Shown: one piece after another, positions 24,859-36,489 of the stretch
How the letters are laid out: every line of letters starts with the position of its first letter
Position numbering within the stretch: position 1 is the first letter of the stretch
Assembly: GCA_907163375.1 (NCBI GenBank)
Contig: CAJQUW010007027.1
Coordinates: forward strand, 248,001-312,000
DNA length: 64,000 nt
Source: Prostheceraeus crozeri
Taxonomy: Eukaryota; Platyhelminthes; Polycladida; Euryleptidae
Direction: 5' to 3'
Notes under the pieces: generated by a model
Told to the model about the DNA's origin: nothing
The model's input: only the letters and a program-made list of their open reading frames with translations
Database searches by the model: none
Program-made: the position numbers and the translations under genes

Positions 24859-26737
24859 TGATAGAATGATCTCCTGACGACTGGTCAACTATGTAAATCA
24901 CCACATGAGCTACCATTGATTTTACGATTCTAGCCTTTTACTTTTGATTGCTATCTTGACTCATCTCTTAACGTGATTGCATGATTTGCTCATTAAAATT
25001 GTATAGAAGATCTTATCTTTGAAAGTTCAATCAATAATGGATTGAATTAAGAATGATGGATTGAAATATAGTGGTCTATCGGGCTCACTTTGTTTCCTGT
25101 CAAAACTGCAATGTACTCTCTCAAGAATTCAAAAGAATGCTCTAAAACAATCCGTCCAAAGCCAGAATGTGAGTGAACATCCTTACGACGTCTGGATTTC
25201 AGTATTAGTTTCGATTACCTCAGGTCAAATGTGAGATGGATTCTTTAAATCGGACTGCTCTTGTCATCCAGCATTCTGTGCATATCAAAATCAAAACAAA
25301 ATCTAATAAGCGAATGCTTCCATAGCAGAAGCAAATCATTGACTGATTTATTAAAAATCGATTAAGTTTAAATACATCTATGACACAAATGTTTCCAATG
25401 CACGACTGCTCGCTTCTGAGGTCTTGCAACCGCTGCTAAAATGGTCAGAAAGTGGAAACTGCATGTGCATATTCATCTACCAATGGTTCGTGCATTGAGC
25501 ATAAATTTAAATAAGTTTTGCATTTATGTTTACAAAGTTCAAATTAATGCAGTGTGGTTCATAGGAGTTTCGGACACTCTGCTTTAGTGAGTACATGCAC
25601 TGCACTGATGAAGGCGGATTCGTTTGCAATTCCCACGCATTGATTAACATCGAATCTTGTTCTCATTTTATCATCATGCCGATAGCACTTTTTATAGTTT
25701 TGAAGTAGTTCATTTGTTGCATGACAAATCCAATTCATACTTCAACATCCAATGTATAGTATCCAAGGAGCTTACACATGTATATCAATAATGCATTCCT
25801 TACATGACCTCTACTGGCTGGACTCTGTCCTTCTTTAAATGCCTGAGGTACATTTCAGTCAATAGTGACTCTATTTTTTTTTTGATAGATGCTAATCTTT
25901 CTCTATTATAAATATAACTTTTGAGGCTGTGCATCTTAAATGTACAGGACCGCGCTTGGTCGGGTTTGAGCGTCCAGGATGAAGCGGTCGAAACGCGATC
26001 GTCCTGACCAAGTTCCTGTTGATGACCTCATTAAAAATAGTCAAATAATTTGTATGAATATCTTGTAGAATTTTATTTCACGTTTTAGCTTAAGGAACTA
26101 ACATTAATTCTCTTACACACCTGGTAGATTTTAGATAGCGTAATCCCGCTGTGTTAGCTAGATCTGGTATTTTGATTGGAAACAGACCTGTCCTCTTATC
26201 ATCTGAATGGGCAGACTATCAAATAGGATCTTTTCAATATTTAAGTGATAAACATAATTTTGAACAGAACGACTTACTCGCCAATTCATTACACATGAGG
26301 AGAGGAGAAGCGTTGTTTGTCTTTCTAGTAAGTATTTTTAAAAAATTTTTAGACATTTTAGGATATAAAAATTTTCTTTTTAATCATATTTTGTACCTAT
26401 TGAAAATTAACTAGACATTAGCTTGTTTTGTTTTTTTTTTTAATTTTGCTACCTTGACGCACTTTGCTATGTTGAATTAACATATCAATAATTCTCGTCT
26501 AAACAAATACATTTCAGAATGATAAAATGTTTTCAAGGAATTTGAGCTGTTAATGCTTAATCAGGGATATGATTTCATAGGCCAACTTCTTTGTTTGCTG
26601 ACTCTCTAATCAGCTTGATTGTTCGCTAATCTTTATACTAACTCTTCATGATTCTCTGATGCTCAGAATTATTCCTATCGTGCCACATAATCATTAGAAA
26701 TCTTATTCGCAGTCATCATCAAAGTTGTAAAACTTAC
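24859..26737. other. Transporter intron, nothing coding
   Basis: Includes a partly palindromic GC-rich patch at 25948-26015 (CTTGGTC and GACCAAG, with GATGAAGCGGTCGAAAC between) that resembles a decayed hammerhead-type motif. Confidence 0.5.
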
Positions 26738-26886
26738 TTTCGGGTAACGTGCTGATAGTTCCGCAAAACAGAAAGAATTCAGCAAAACAACAAGTCCACC
26801 TAAGAGAAAAGATTGAAACCCGAGAGGTCCAGACTTTCGGATAACAGTTCCGCTTAAAATGTAAATGCCAGCTCCTGCCATGTGAC
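26738..26886 (-). CDS. SLC7A/CAT transporter exon: TM1-TM2
   Basis: The exon begins after a pyrimidine-rich acceptor ending in AG and stops at a consensus donor (AAA then GTAAGT). It reads HMAGAGIYILSGTV, followed by a hydrophobic helix (LGFQSFLLGGLVVLLNSFCF) and AELSARYPK. The GAGIY stretch is the broken part of TM1 that binds the substrate carboxylate in APC-type transporters, and AELSARYPK matches the AEFGARVPK end of TM2 in CAT proteins. The exon carries two bases of a split codon at its start and ends in phase 0, which fits the next exon. Identity rests on motif recognition only. Confidence 0.85.
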
Positions 26887-27058
26887 CTGAAATTAAAGCA
26901 TTTTAAGCTTTAATTATTGCATAAATCATGAAAATCTGATTACATAATCCTACTTATTAATATTTTAGTAGTAAGTAAATGTTCTATTTTTATTATACGT
27001 TTTGCAGAACCCGTCACATCATAAAATTGACAGGAAAGCGTCTGTTGGTGGGTAACTA

Positions 27059-28200
27059 CAGTCCGTTTCATAAAAACTGGATCATCCTAAAATTTGACTA
27101 AATAATAACATACGTATGATACAGAAAGCATTTTTCATGTTATTTCATGTCCCTAATATATTTAAATGTCCATATATAATCTGATAAGCTATGATACAGT
27201 AACGGTTCTTAAGAAGCTAATATTTTGTGGCCCTACCCTTATTGTCAATGACATTACCAATTCGTCAAGGCATTGATTCGATGATATCGTTCATTTTTGA
27301 CTGATCTAACTTTCTCTACTCTCTTTTTAGCAGTGACGTAAGTTGTGATACGCCATCTGTAGGTAGCAGTGAACGATGAACGTTACGCTTTAGAATACTC
27401 CATACATTTTCTATGGGATTCAGATCAGGAGAACGAGTTGGCCAAGATAATGTCCTAAGCCCTAATTGAGACTTGCACACTGTGACACGTAGCATTATCA
27501 TCCATAAATAACCAAGTTGATGGATCACCAAGTTGATCTGTCATTTGGCCAATGTTCATTCGTAAAACATTCACATAGCGTTCAGAATTCATGGTTCCTT
27601 GCTGTATGTGAAGTTCAGAGCGGCCATTGGTCCAAATGCCAGCCCAAATCAGTAGAGTCGCACCACCTTGTACCCGGGGACGATGTAAATGTCTCGGAAT
27701 TTCCTGATCAGATTTTATCCATAATCTCAATCGACCATCACTATCCTTCAGACGGACTGATGCCTCATCAGACCAGACAACCCGATCCCATTGATTTCGC
27801 CAGTGACAATGACTCATTGCCCATCTGAGACGTCTTTTTGTATGCTGATCTGATAATTCGATCTGAGAGGGACTGTTACAGCTCTTGAAATTCGGCTCAA
27901 TAAGTCTTCTACGAATAGTGGACTTAGAAATAGACGAGACTAGTGCAGCCATCTCAGTTAACGAGAGACTTGGATCAACTTTAACAAATCTCAAAATTAG
28001 GCGGTCTCTACGTTTGGATGTTTTGCGTAGACGGCCAGAGCCCTCTTTACGACAGAGTCGAAAATCATCATTATACCATCGATGCACATTTGTGTAAGGG
28101 ACATTTAGTCGCTTGCTTGTAGCTCGCAAAGAAAACCCTCTTTCTAGCAAGGCTGACACTTTGCCTTTTGTGAATGCGATCTCGTTATTGTTCATTTGTG
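27059..28200 (-). mobile_element. Tc1-like element, frameshifted, one end missing
   Basis: A Tc1-like terminal repeat CAGTCCGTTTCATAAAAAC follows TA at 27057-27058. The transposase starts with ATG at 28195 (MNNNEIAFTKGKVSALLERG) and reads through paired helix-turn-helix regions to VVWSDEASV (first Asp) and FMDDNATCHSV (second Asp). Then a frameshift near 27480 moves to the frame carrying WPTRSPDLNPIENVW (catalytic Glu) and ending LLKRE near 27316. No matching terminal repeat was found to the right of 28200. It lies just upstream of the first visible transporter exon. Confidence 0.85.
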
Positions 28201-29281
28201 CTTTGTATTGTTTTCAACCGGTAAGAGATAGATTTCTAGCTGAAAGCAATCAGGAGTGCTGCCAACACCACCGCAACGAAGTCAGGAAGCTATGGAACAT
28301 GAAGTCCAGTTAATCACATGTAGCAGTTACATTATTGTTGATGAATAATGGTGCTATACTGGCTCTGATTGACCGATTTTCTTTATTTTTGTTTTGCTTG
28401 ATAGCTTTTGGCTTGTAGAACACCATATTACATAACAAAGGAAACAAGTGTAATTTTATAAGAGTGAGGTATGATTTTGTGTAACATTGCTAAATGAAGA
28501 TCAAATTATCTACTACTTTTTTATCTATAACAGGAAAACAACTCAATATTCACGCTTGAAATTTCCAACAATGATATTAGTAAGCACAACTGACATATCT
28601 TCCAAATTTCAGAGAAATTCGTTCAAGTTTGGCGGAGTTAGACAAAGTTGAAGTTAAGGCGATGTTTAAGGGTGATCCATTTTTTATGAAACAATCTGTA
28701 TTTTCCTTTCTCTAAGAATCTTCAAGTCTTCAAAATCCATGATCCAATGGATAGCTGCTGTGGAGACTAACTTCTGAAGGCGGACAAGTGTAGAGTACAT
28801 AAATTCGCAGAACACCATTTTCAGAGCTGTAATATCTGATTTGTAATATGTATATACAATTAGAGCAAAGAAAAGTCATTAAAAGGAATGTCCACGCATT
28901 TGTGATATCAGTATTTGAGCGGAAAATATTCCTCCTTCAGATACTTGTTGTGTTAATGCATTTCCACCAATATTTTGCTTTCCGACTTTGTCACGGTAGA
29001 AAATGAAACTGACAAGCTGGCTAGACATGAATCAAGAAATTAAATCGTTGGCTGAGACCGGCAAAATCCACTGACTGGGCCGAGTCCACAATTCTGGTTC
29101 AAGTGTGCGTGTGAGCCATATGGTTGAAAGCCCAGGCTCGTGAAAATAGTTTACTCATGAAGGATCATGAACGAACTCGAACTTTTTATAACTTTCTATT
29201 TCCAAGCCCGGGTTATTCCAAGCTTCTGCAAAATTTTCATGCAACAAAGTGTTCAAAACATTTTGTAATCCTTAATAATGT
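28200..29281. other. No gene recognised
   Basis: The missing transporter N-terminal exon would be expected upstream of 26886; none was recognised here. Confidence 0.5.
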
Positions 29282-29289
29282 ACTTGTAC

Positions 29290-30125
29290 CATAGAGTAGG
29301 GATATGTAGGTAGCATCGACTCAAACAAGTATCTGTATACAGTGAAAATTTTTTATATCAAAAGATTCAGTTTTGTGCGGAGATTACGTTCCCGAGGTCC
29401 AAAAAATTATTTGAGCAGTTTCAAAAAAGTCAAAATTTTTATGCTACGTACTGACGTCCTCTTTGTAAGTAGCATGAAACAAGTTGGATATCAAAAGGAA
29501 TGAACATTTTCTAATAAGTACGTAACTAAGAGGAAATTAAGGCTGATTATCAAGGGAATTTCATGATCCGTATTATAATGGAAGTCTTCATGAAAAAGTC
29601 GCGATCTGATTTTGCTTTCTTGGCTGAAATTTCAAGTTTTTAATTCAATTTTCACTGGCATGATTTTATGAATCACTAAATTCATGTTTCATTTCTTGAA
29701 TCTGAATAGTGATGTGGACCCATTTGCATCTTTCAAAGTTAAATGAAATCATTGTCTTTGATTAGCCTATGTGATTATGCTCTGCCAGTGGCAGCTTCCA
29801 TATGACATGATATGCATAGGAAATTACTCTTGAGGTTGAGCATGATAGTAATAGGAACACATCGAATTGTTAATTTAACATTACCTATCCAAGACTGTCA
29901 TGACACTGACAATATGCAAAATGCCATCATTCCCTTCTGCATTACAATCATGATCACTCAATTCCGCTGTAACATCTTCAAAACTGTATAATTGTGCATA
30001 TCTCACATTTCGTAACAATTCCGACTGTATCCTCCTCGAGTTCATTTAATAAAATCAAAAGTTTGGACACATTGGGGATTTAATAAATGCGGAGTTACCA
30101 CTATACCTAATATAACTACTCTATG
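29290..30125 (+). mobile_element. R1 element copy 3
   Basis: Complete, 836 bp, flanked by perfect 8-bp duplications ACTTGTAC (29282-29289 and 30126-30133). Its right end and 270-bp flank recur at 35642-36007. Confidence 0.92.
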
Positions 30126-30133
30126 ACTTGTAC

Positions 30134-30403
30134 GATCTTGAAGGACGAAGTTATGTTGAAGCTAACAACATAGCAAGACAGTCTATGCGACATAGATTAC
30201 ATGGGGAGCTATCGGCAGCATCCACTTCCACTGCTTTCTGAAAATATTGGCGGAAATGATCAGATCTATCGGGGCATGAAAATTTGTGATTTCCCGGGCT
30301 GATGATCTACGTGTTGGAGCGATTGTTGGACGTGAAATTTTCATTCCTGTGTGAGATTTGAAGGATTATTTTCCACATACCTGATCTCAAACTTAGTAAT
30401 TAT
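30134..30403 (+). repeat. Duplicated flank, copy 1 (partner 35738-36007)
   Basis: A 270-bp non-R1 sequence next to R1 copy 3 that recurs without length change next to R1 copy 5; about six mismatches by eye over 366 bp including the R1 end. Confidence 0.92.
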
Positions 30404-31777
30404 CATCAAGCTGCCTATGTTGAGATACTACCATGTGCTACAGGACAGTGATAATTGCAGCATAATTGCGAAGTTCGCCGGCGGTAGTTCGAGAATTTAC
30501 GCTCGATGCCGCCTTTTACTAATGACTCACTACGTGACATGCCAAGCTCAATTACGCGTACACATGACCCCAAACATCCGTGGCTATGCGTGTCATTGCT
30601 GCAATATCTGCCGGCAGTCCTGTTATATAGACTTTGCGTCTCATGTGTCTGCATGTATCAGAGGCTAAACAATGTGATAGGACCTCAATTTCATGATCAT
30701 GGAAGACAGAACATGCTCAGCGGTTCATCCGTGGTTCAAGCGGCAGCGCAGACAACCGTAGACGACGCGCAAACTATAAACGCTCGCCCACGCGTATTCA
30801 TAAACATTCCCCATGTTTTAACAGCATCAGATCAAGTGATTTCTGACTCTTAGTGCAGCGCGTATGTACGCGGGTAGAAGAGTAGAATGTTTTTAACCAC
30901 GGATGTTTGTGGTGTTCCGTAATTACGTGTGAATCACACGTGGTATGTCACCTAGTGCTGTTACTTTCACAAGTAAACCCTTTCACAAGTATTGCCGAGG
31001 CTCTATCTTCTCTCCATCTTCTTGCCATTGTACACTGTGAACCGTACCCAGCCAAACCGATGAAATGCTTCATTGCTTTTCATTTGGTAGCGTTTTTTTA
31101 TGTATCTGGCAGCAGGTGCCTATCAGATGCTTCTGTTTTTTCTAGTCGCATAGGTGTGTTAATGAAGCATAATTAACTGCAGATCAAATAGTTTTCATAA
31201 TATTGAATCATGAATGATGCCAAATTTCTACCAGTAGAAGAGGTGAAATCAATGCTATCGATAATTGTTTATCCGATTGTCATTTGAATTCTCCATGATC
31301 GATTTCAATTTAGTCCATGGATTCCTCACCCGAGAAAATAATTGTTGCTTTTTGTTGATGTCGCCAAGCTGTTTATAAAAGTTTAAGAAAATAAATAGAT
31401 AAAAGAAATAAATGAATAGATAGAAGAGTATATAGACTAAAATTGAGAATTATGAGCAACTTAGTAATGGGCCTATACCGAAATAAATATAATAATCCTA
31501 TATACAGCAAAGGAAAGTCATAAAAGTTACAACACGCAGTCGGTGACTTTCTTCAAGGACTCCCATTCCGCATCTCTGGAGTCAAATATGGCCTTCGCAT
31601 CGTTGAATGCTGTGCAGAAGTTTCACTGAGATGGTGATATTGGACATCAATCATTCTATACGAATAAGAGCAACATATAAGAGCAACAGGAGCCTAGGCT
31701 ATCCTGTGGGAGCGTGAGGATTCTGTGCGGATACCCGTATGGGGTGGGGTGGAGATTCAATTATCAATCCCCACGGC
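30404..31777. other. No gene recognised
   Basis: CCACGGATGTTT near 30898 mirrors AAACATCCGTGG near 30575, with weak extension; a worn short element is possible. Confidence 0.5.
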
Positions 31778-32623
31778 CATAGAGTAAGTATATTAAGTAG
31801 AGTGGTGACTCCTCATTTAGTAAATCCCCAATGTGTAAACACTTTCGATTTTATTAAATGAACTCGAGCGGGATACAGGTGGTATTGTCACCAAATGTAA
31901 GACATGCAAATTTTTGCAGTTCTGCAGAAATTGCAACGGAATTAATTGACCATGGAGAAGGAAATGACATTATTCTACAGATTCTCCGTGTCATGACTGC
32001 CTTGGAGAGGTAATGTTTGTTATAAATTAGCAGATGACCCTAGCAGATAGCTCGATGACCCTATTGCCTTCATGCTCAACCTCAAGAGATTCTTCTTAAA
32101 CGTGAACGTATTAATACGCAACCTGCCACTAGTAGAGCAAAATAACAGAATCAAAAACAATGATTTCAATTAACTTTGAAAGATGTAAATGGGTCCACAT
32201 CACTATTCAGATTCAAGAAATAAAACATGAATTTAGTGAATCATAAATTCATGACGATGAAAATTGAATTAAAAACTTGAAATTTCAGCCGTGAAGGCAC
32301 AAATTCTTTTTCATGAAGACTTTCACTGCAATACAATTCATGATATTCCCTTGATAATCAGCTTGATTTCCTCTTAGCTAGGATGCTTTTCAGTAAATGG
32401 TCATTCATTTTGATATGCAGCTTGTTTCATACTACTTATGTAGGAGCGTCATCTCGGTAGTATATAAATTGACAAAATTTTGACTTCTAAAAACTGCTCA
32501 AATAATTTTTTTGACTACGGGAACGAAATCTCTGCAAAAAGCTGAATCTTTTCATATAAAAAATTTTGCTCTATACAGATACTTTTTTGAGTCGACACTC
32601 TACCTATATATCCCTACTCTATG
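31778..32623 (-). mobile_element. R1 element copy 4
   Basis: Complete inverted-orientation copy, from CATAGAGTAAGTATATTAAG to ATATATCCCTACTCTATG, 846 bp. No matching 8-bp flanks, so one flank has changed or recombined. Confidence 0.85.
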
Positions 32624-32835
32624 AGGCAATCTGTTTACATCAATTTGCATACCATCTACTGACATTCAATAATTTACAACAATAGCAAATACATGTATCT
32701 TATTTGAATCATTTCATAGTATTTACTACGATATTTGAGGAAAAACATTTTTGGTTTATGCTCTCATGAATTAAAAAATAGGCTTTTCAACAGATCAGAC
32801 TGAGTATGCAACGTATTTTCATAATACAGACACTA

Positions 32836-33819
32836 CATTGTAAATCGCTGGATACAAAAATTACATACAAACATTACCAAAATCACATACAATTTGAAAT
32901 TAACATCTAATACGAGATTCTGGTATGTCTACACAGATCTGGTATGTTTTTCATACCACATCTCACTTACTTTAGTATGTGATTGGTATGTAGCGATACG
33001 AACTATTCTTTCTGTGATTGGCTGTTTTACACTGAAATACGAGTTGTTGGTATGTTTTATATGCGAGACTCGATTCAAATTCATCCTTATTCGTATGCCT
33101 CTGGTATGCATTTCGTATGTGCAGCTTTAAGTCACATAGCAAAAAAATGTATGTATTACATACTACTGTCAAATAACTTTTTTAGTAATACAAGTAGCGA
33201 ATATTTTCTGTTTGATATAGTGATATTTAACTATATTAGATTTATTGTGAATTTTATGCTCCACGAATATGCGGTCGATGCTACTTGTCTGGCAACATTA
33301 ACAGTACGTTTATTTAACTCTACTTTATGACCGAAGTTGACAGACATCATTTCATTTAAACGATATCTTTAGTGAAATCATGTTGACTTATATATCTCAA
33401 ACATGACTATTTTTGCGTTCATGAATTATAATGTGTTTTTTTCGGATTGATAATATGCTCAATTTCAAAATTGCATAATGCATAATTGTTGATGGTTGAA
33501 ATCTTATTGATTATTCATGAAATGCCTTAGACTTACGTGTATTAAAATCGAATTCAGTATTGAAAGAATGACTCTTGAATGTCATTATCTCACTACTTAC
33601 AGAACAGTAGTAACATTAGTGTGATCTTTATTGACAAAAGTCCTGAAATCAAGATACTTTTAACATTGTGCTAGTATGGCTTTAGTATGTAAAGCATACC
33701 ACATTTGAAATAATATACGAAAAGCATACAAATATGTACCAAGAGAATGCAGAAATATACCAAAAAAATATTTTGGTATACATCCTTCGTATGTGATTGG
33801 TATTTAGCGATTTACAGTG
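32836..33819 (+). mobile_element. R3 element copy A (TA-flanked, CACTG ends)
   Basis: Starts CATTGTAAATCGCTGGATAC and ends GTATTTAGCGATTTACAGTG, flanked by TA on both sides (32834-32835, 33820-33821). 984 bp with no plausible transposase. The subterminal parts are dense in GGTATG and CATACC words in both orientations. It serves as the empty-site reference for the tRNA array insertion in copy B. Confidence 0.8.
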
Positions 33820-33821
33820 TA

Positions 33822-34184
33822 CTTACTGCTAATTAGTTGCTTCAATATTCACTAGTTTGTCGGATGGCGAAAAATCAGCTCGAATTAGTAATTAAATATC
33901 TATCAATTACATGTAGAGTTATAACAACATACTCGCTTCTGAATTCTAGACCTTCCAATCAAAATATAGGTTGTAATATGTAAAGCATCTCAATAAAACA
34001 AAGATACATTGAGATGACTGCATTCCTTTTCTAGAAGTGACATGATGTCAGTTGTCATTCAATAGCCAGGTACACTGTAAACTGTGCGATACCAAAACTG
34101 CTTACGAAAGCGATTTACAAAACGAGAATGACAAAATGTGCGAAAGCACTATTGTTCGTACAACAGATATTTTTTTATCTGAAA
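33822..34184. other. No gene; solo transposon end
   Basis: TACACTGTAAACTGTGCGATACC at about 34071 is shortened here to its key part CACTGTAAACTGTG, which resembles the ends of the R3 and 41206 elements. Confidence 0.5.
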
Positions 34185-35729
34185 TTTTTTATATGAAAAA
34201 ATTCAATTTATTGCGGAGATTACGTTCCCGTGGTCCAAAAAATTATTTGAGCACTTTTGAAAAAGTCCAAATTTTGCCAATTTAAATACTACCAAGATGA
34301 CACTCCGTTGTAAGTAGTATGAAACAAGTTGCATATCAAAAGGAATGAATATTTGCTGAAAAGCATCCTAACTAAGAGGAAATTGAATTTGATTATATGA
34401 TTGACAATTGTATTTTACAACCGGCAAAACATATCAAAGATCTTGGTGTACATTTTTCGTACAATATGTGCTTCAGTCTTCACATAGCGTCTATTGTAAA
34501 AAGTCCTTCCGCATGTTAGGTTTTGTGAGGAGAGCTTTGAAGCCGTTCAAAGATGTAAATGTCTTGAAAATTATGTATAACTCATATGTTCGGGCAAAAC
34601 TTGATTATTGCTCTTCAGTGTGGTCACCTCAATCAAAATGCTTAATTGACAAGATTGAGCATGTTCAAAAAGTTTTTGTAAAGGAACTGTGTTTTCGTGA
34701 GAAGATGGTCTATGACAGTGGTTTGTACAACAAATTGTGTATACATTTTGGTCTTTCGGCACTGGTGAAGCGGCGTAATTCAACAGATTTATTGTTGTAT
34801 CATAAAATTTTACATAATCGCGTCGACTCTCCAACGATGCATACAAGTGTGTTCACAAGTGTTACGAGTCGCGGTCTGCGAATTCGCAAGAATGACTTTT
34901 TTCCCGCGCATATCTTCTCTCGCTAACACGTTTAAGAATGTTGACCTCTTTGACCGTGATCACAGATCCCTCAAGTGTGAATTGAAAGCACTTGTGAACG
35001 TCTGAGTTTTATCTACTGATATAATATTGTTTGTCTACATTTTTGGCTTTTAACAGAATATTTTTTGCTTATTTTTGTAATTTCGTTTGTGGTGACTATA
35101 ATTGGCGCAGGCTGTTGTCATCGTATCAATAAAGAATAAAATAAAGAATAAATAAATCAAGCTGATTATCAAGGGAATTTCATGAATTGTATTATAATGA
35201 AAGTCTTCATGAAAAAGTCGCGATATTATTCGTGCTTTCTTGGCTGAAATTTCAAGTTTCTAATTCAATTTTCACCGGCATGATTTTATGATTCACTAAA
35301 TTCATGTTTCATTTCTTGAATCTGAATAGTGATGTGGAACCATTTGCATCTTTCACAGTTGAATGAAATCATTGTCTTTGGTTATGTGATTTCGCTGTGC
35401 CAGTGGCAGGTTGCTATGAGATGATCACGCTTAAGAAGATACCCTTCAGGTTCAGCAAGAAAGTAATAGGAACCCATCGAATTGTTAACTTAACAAACAC
35501 TAAATCTCCAAGGTCACGAGAATATGTGAAATACCATCATTCCTTCTGCATTACAATCATGATCACTCAATTCCGTTGTAATTTTTGCAAAACTGTAAAA
35601 CTTTGCACATCTCACATTTGGTGACAACCTGTATCTCCCCTGAGTTCATTTAATAAAATCAAAAGTTTGGACACATTGGGGATTTAATAAATGCGGAGTT
35701 ACCACTATACCTAATATAACTACTCTATG
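34185..35729 (+). mobile_element. R1 element copy 5, left end lost, split by a LINE
   Basis: R1 sequence runs from about 34185 (TTTTTTATATGAAAAAATTC) to 34385, then resumes at about 35159 and reaches the right end at 35729. The last 88 bases before the end, and 278 bases after it, match copy 3 almost exactly while the interior does not. Confidence 0.85.
34386..35158 (+). mobile_element. LINE 3' end inserted into an R1 copy
   Basis: The frame reads SFRMLGFVRRALKPFKDVNV and MYNSYVRAKLDYCSSVWSPQ, the C-terminal region of CR1/jockey-type LINE proteins, to about 34925. After one frameshift it continues ANTFKNVDLFDRDHRSLKCE to about 35000. The 3' end is a short AATAAAG/AATAAA repeat (35125-35155), normal for LINE tails. 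The 5' end is truncated. R1 sequence resumes at once after the tail. Confidence 0.85.
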
Positions 35730-35737
35730 ACTTGTAC

Positions 35738-36007
35738 GATCTTGAAGGACGAATTTATGTTGAAGCTAACAACATAGCAAGACAGTCATTGTGACATAGA
35801 TTACATGGGGAGCTATCGGCAGCATCCACTTCCTCTGCTTTCTGAAAATATTGGCGGAAATGATCAGATCTATCGGGGCATGAAAATTTGTGATTTCCCG
35901 GGCTGATGATCTACGTGTTGGAGCGATTGTTGGACGTGAAATTTTCATTCCTGTGTGAGATTTGAAGGATTATTTTCCACATACCTGATCACAAACTTAG
36001 TAATTAT
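35738..36007 (+). repeat. Duplicated flank, copy 2 (partner 30134-30403)
   Basis: See the partner entry; homology stops sharply after CTTAGTAATTAT. Confidence 0.92.
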
Positions 36008-36489
36008 AATTTAATTATATATTTCAATAAAATATTAGTATTAATGAACTTAGTAATAGGTTCTTAAAAATCTTGGAAGTGCCATTTTTGCTTTTGTACA
36101 AATTAAAATGCGGTCTAGAAACAAGACCGCAGACAATGCATTTTGATACATTCTCGGTATGTACTGAAACGATGCAATCAGCTAGACCATGACCTTGTCT
36201 GCCCTACAGATCATTCAAATGGAGCCAAGCATGAATAGATTGCATAAGAGAGAGCCAATGTTTTTCGTGTCAATAACGTACAATTACACTGCAGTCTAGA
36301 AACTCCCGCCATCCATTCAACAGATTTAGAATAATAGTAACAATCTCTTCATTGCTTCGTTACAAGGAATCGGTGAACACTTACAAAATGCGATGTTTTA
36401 AAAGCAAAGAATGACATGCAAAGTACCACAAACTATTTGCATTTAAAAGTAATAAAGACAAAAGTAGCTACTGCTTACAATGTCTAATT
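36008..36489. other. No gene recognised
   Basis: AT-rich; no repeat found elsewhere in the window. Confidence 0.6.

Larger units (their letters stand above)
7789..26886 (-). other. Gene span: cationic amino acid transporter (SLC7A/CAT-like), partial
   Basis: Five exons on the minus strand line up in order with the cationic amino acid transporter family of the APC superfamily, which moves arginine, lysine and related amino acids across the plasma membrane through 12-14 membrane helices. Exons 1-2, 3-4 and 4-5 (as numbered here) join in phase with GT-AG sites. Exon 2 ends in phase 0 but exon 3 begins with one leftover base, so a short exon of 3n+2 bases is missing between them; in the family this would be the loop after TM3. 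The upstream exon carrying the N-terminus, which must contribute one base to the first codon here, and the exon holding the last helices were not found. Introns hold Penelope-like, LINE, hAT, Harbinger-like, mariner and piggyBac-like insertions. The paralogue (SLC7A1-4 or SLC7A14 type) cannot be told. Confidence 0.85.

Noticed and set aside
35766-35948. 60-codon minus frame in the duplicated flank
   Set aside because: The partner copy at 30134-30403 does not keep it as a meaningful frame and no domain is visible.
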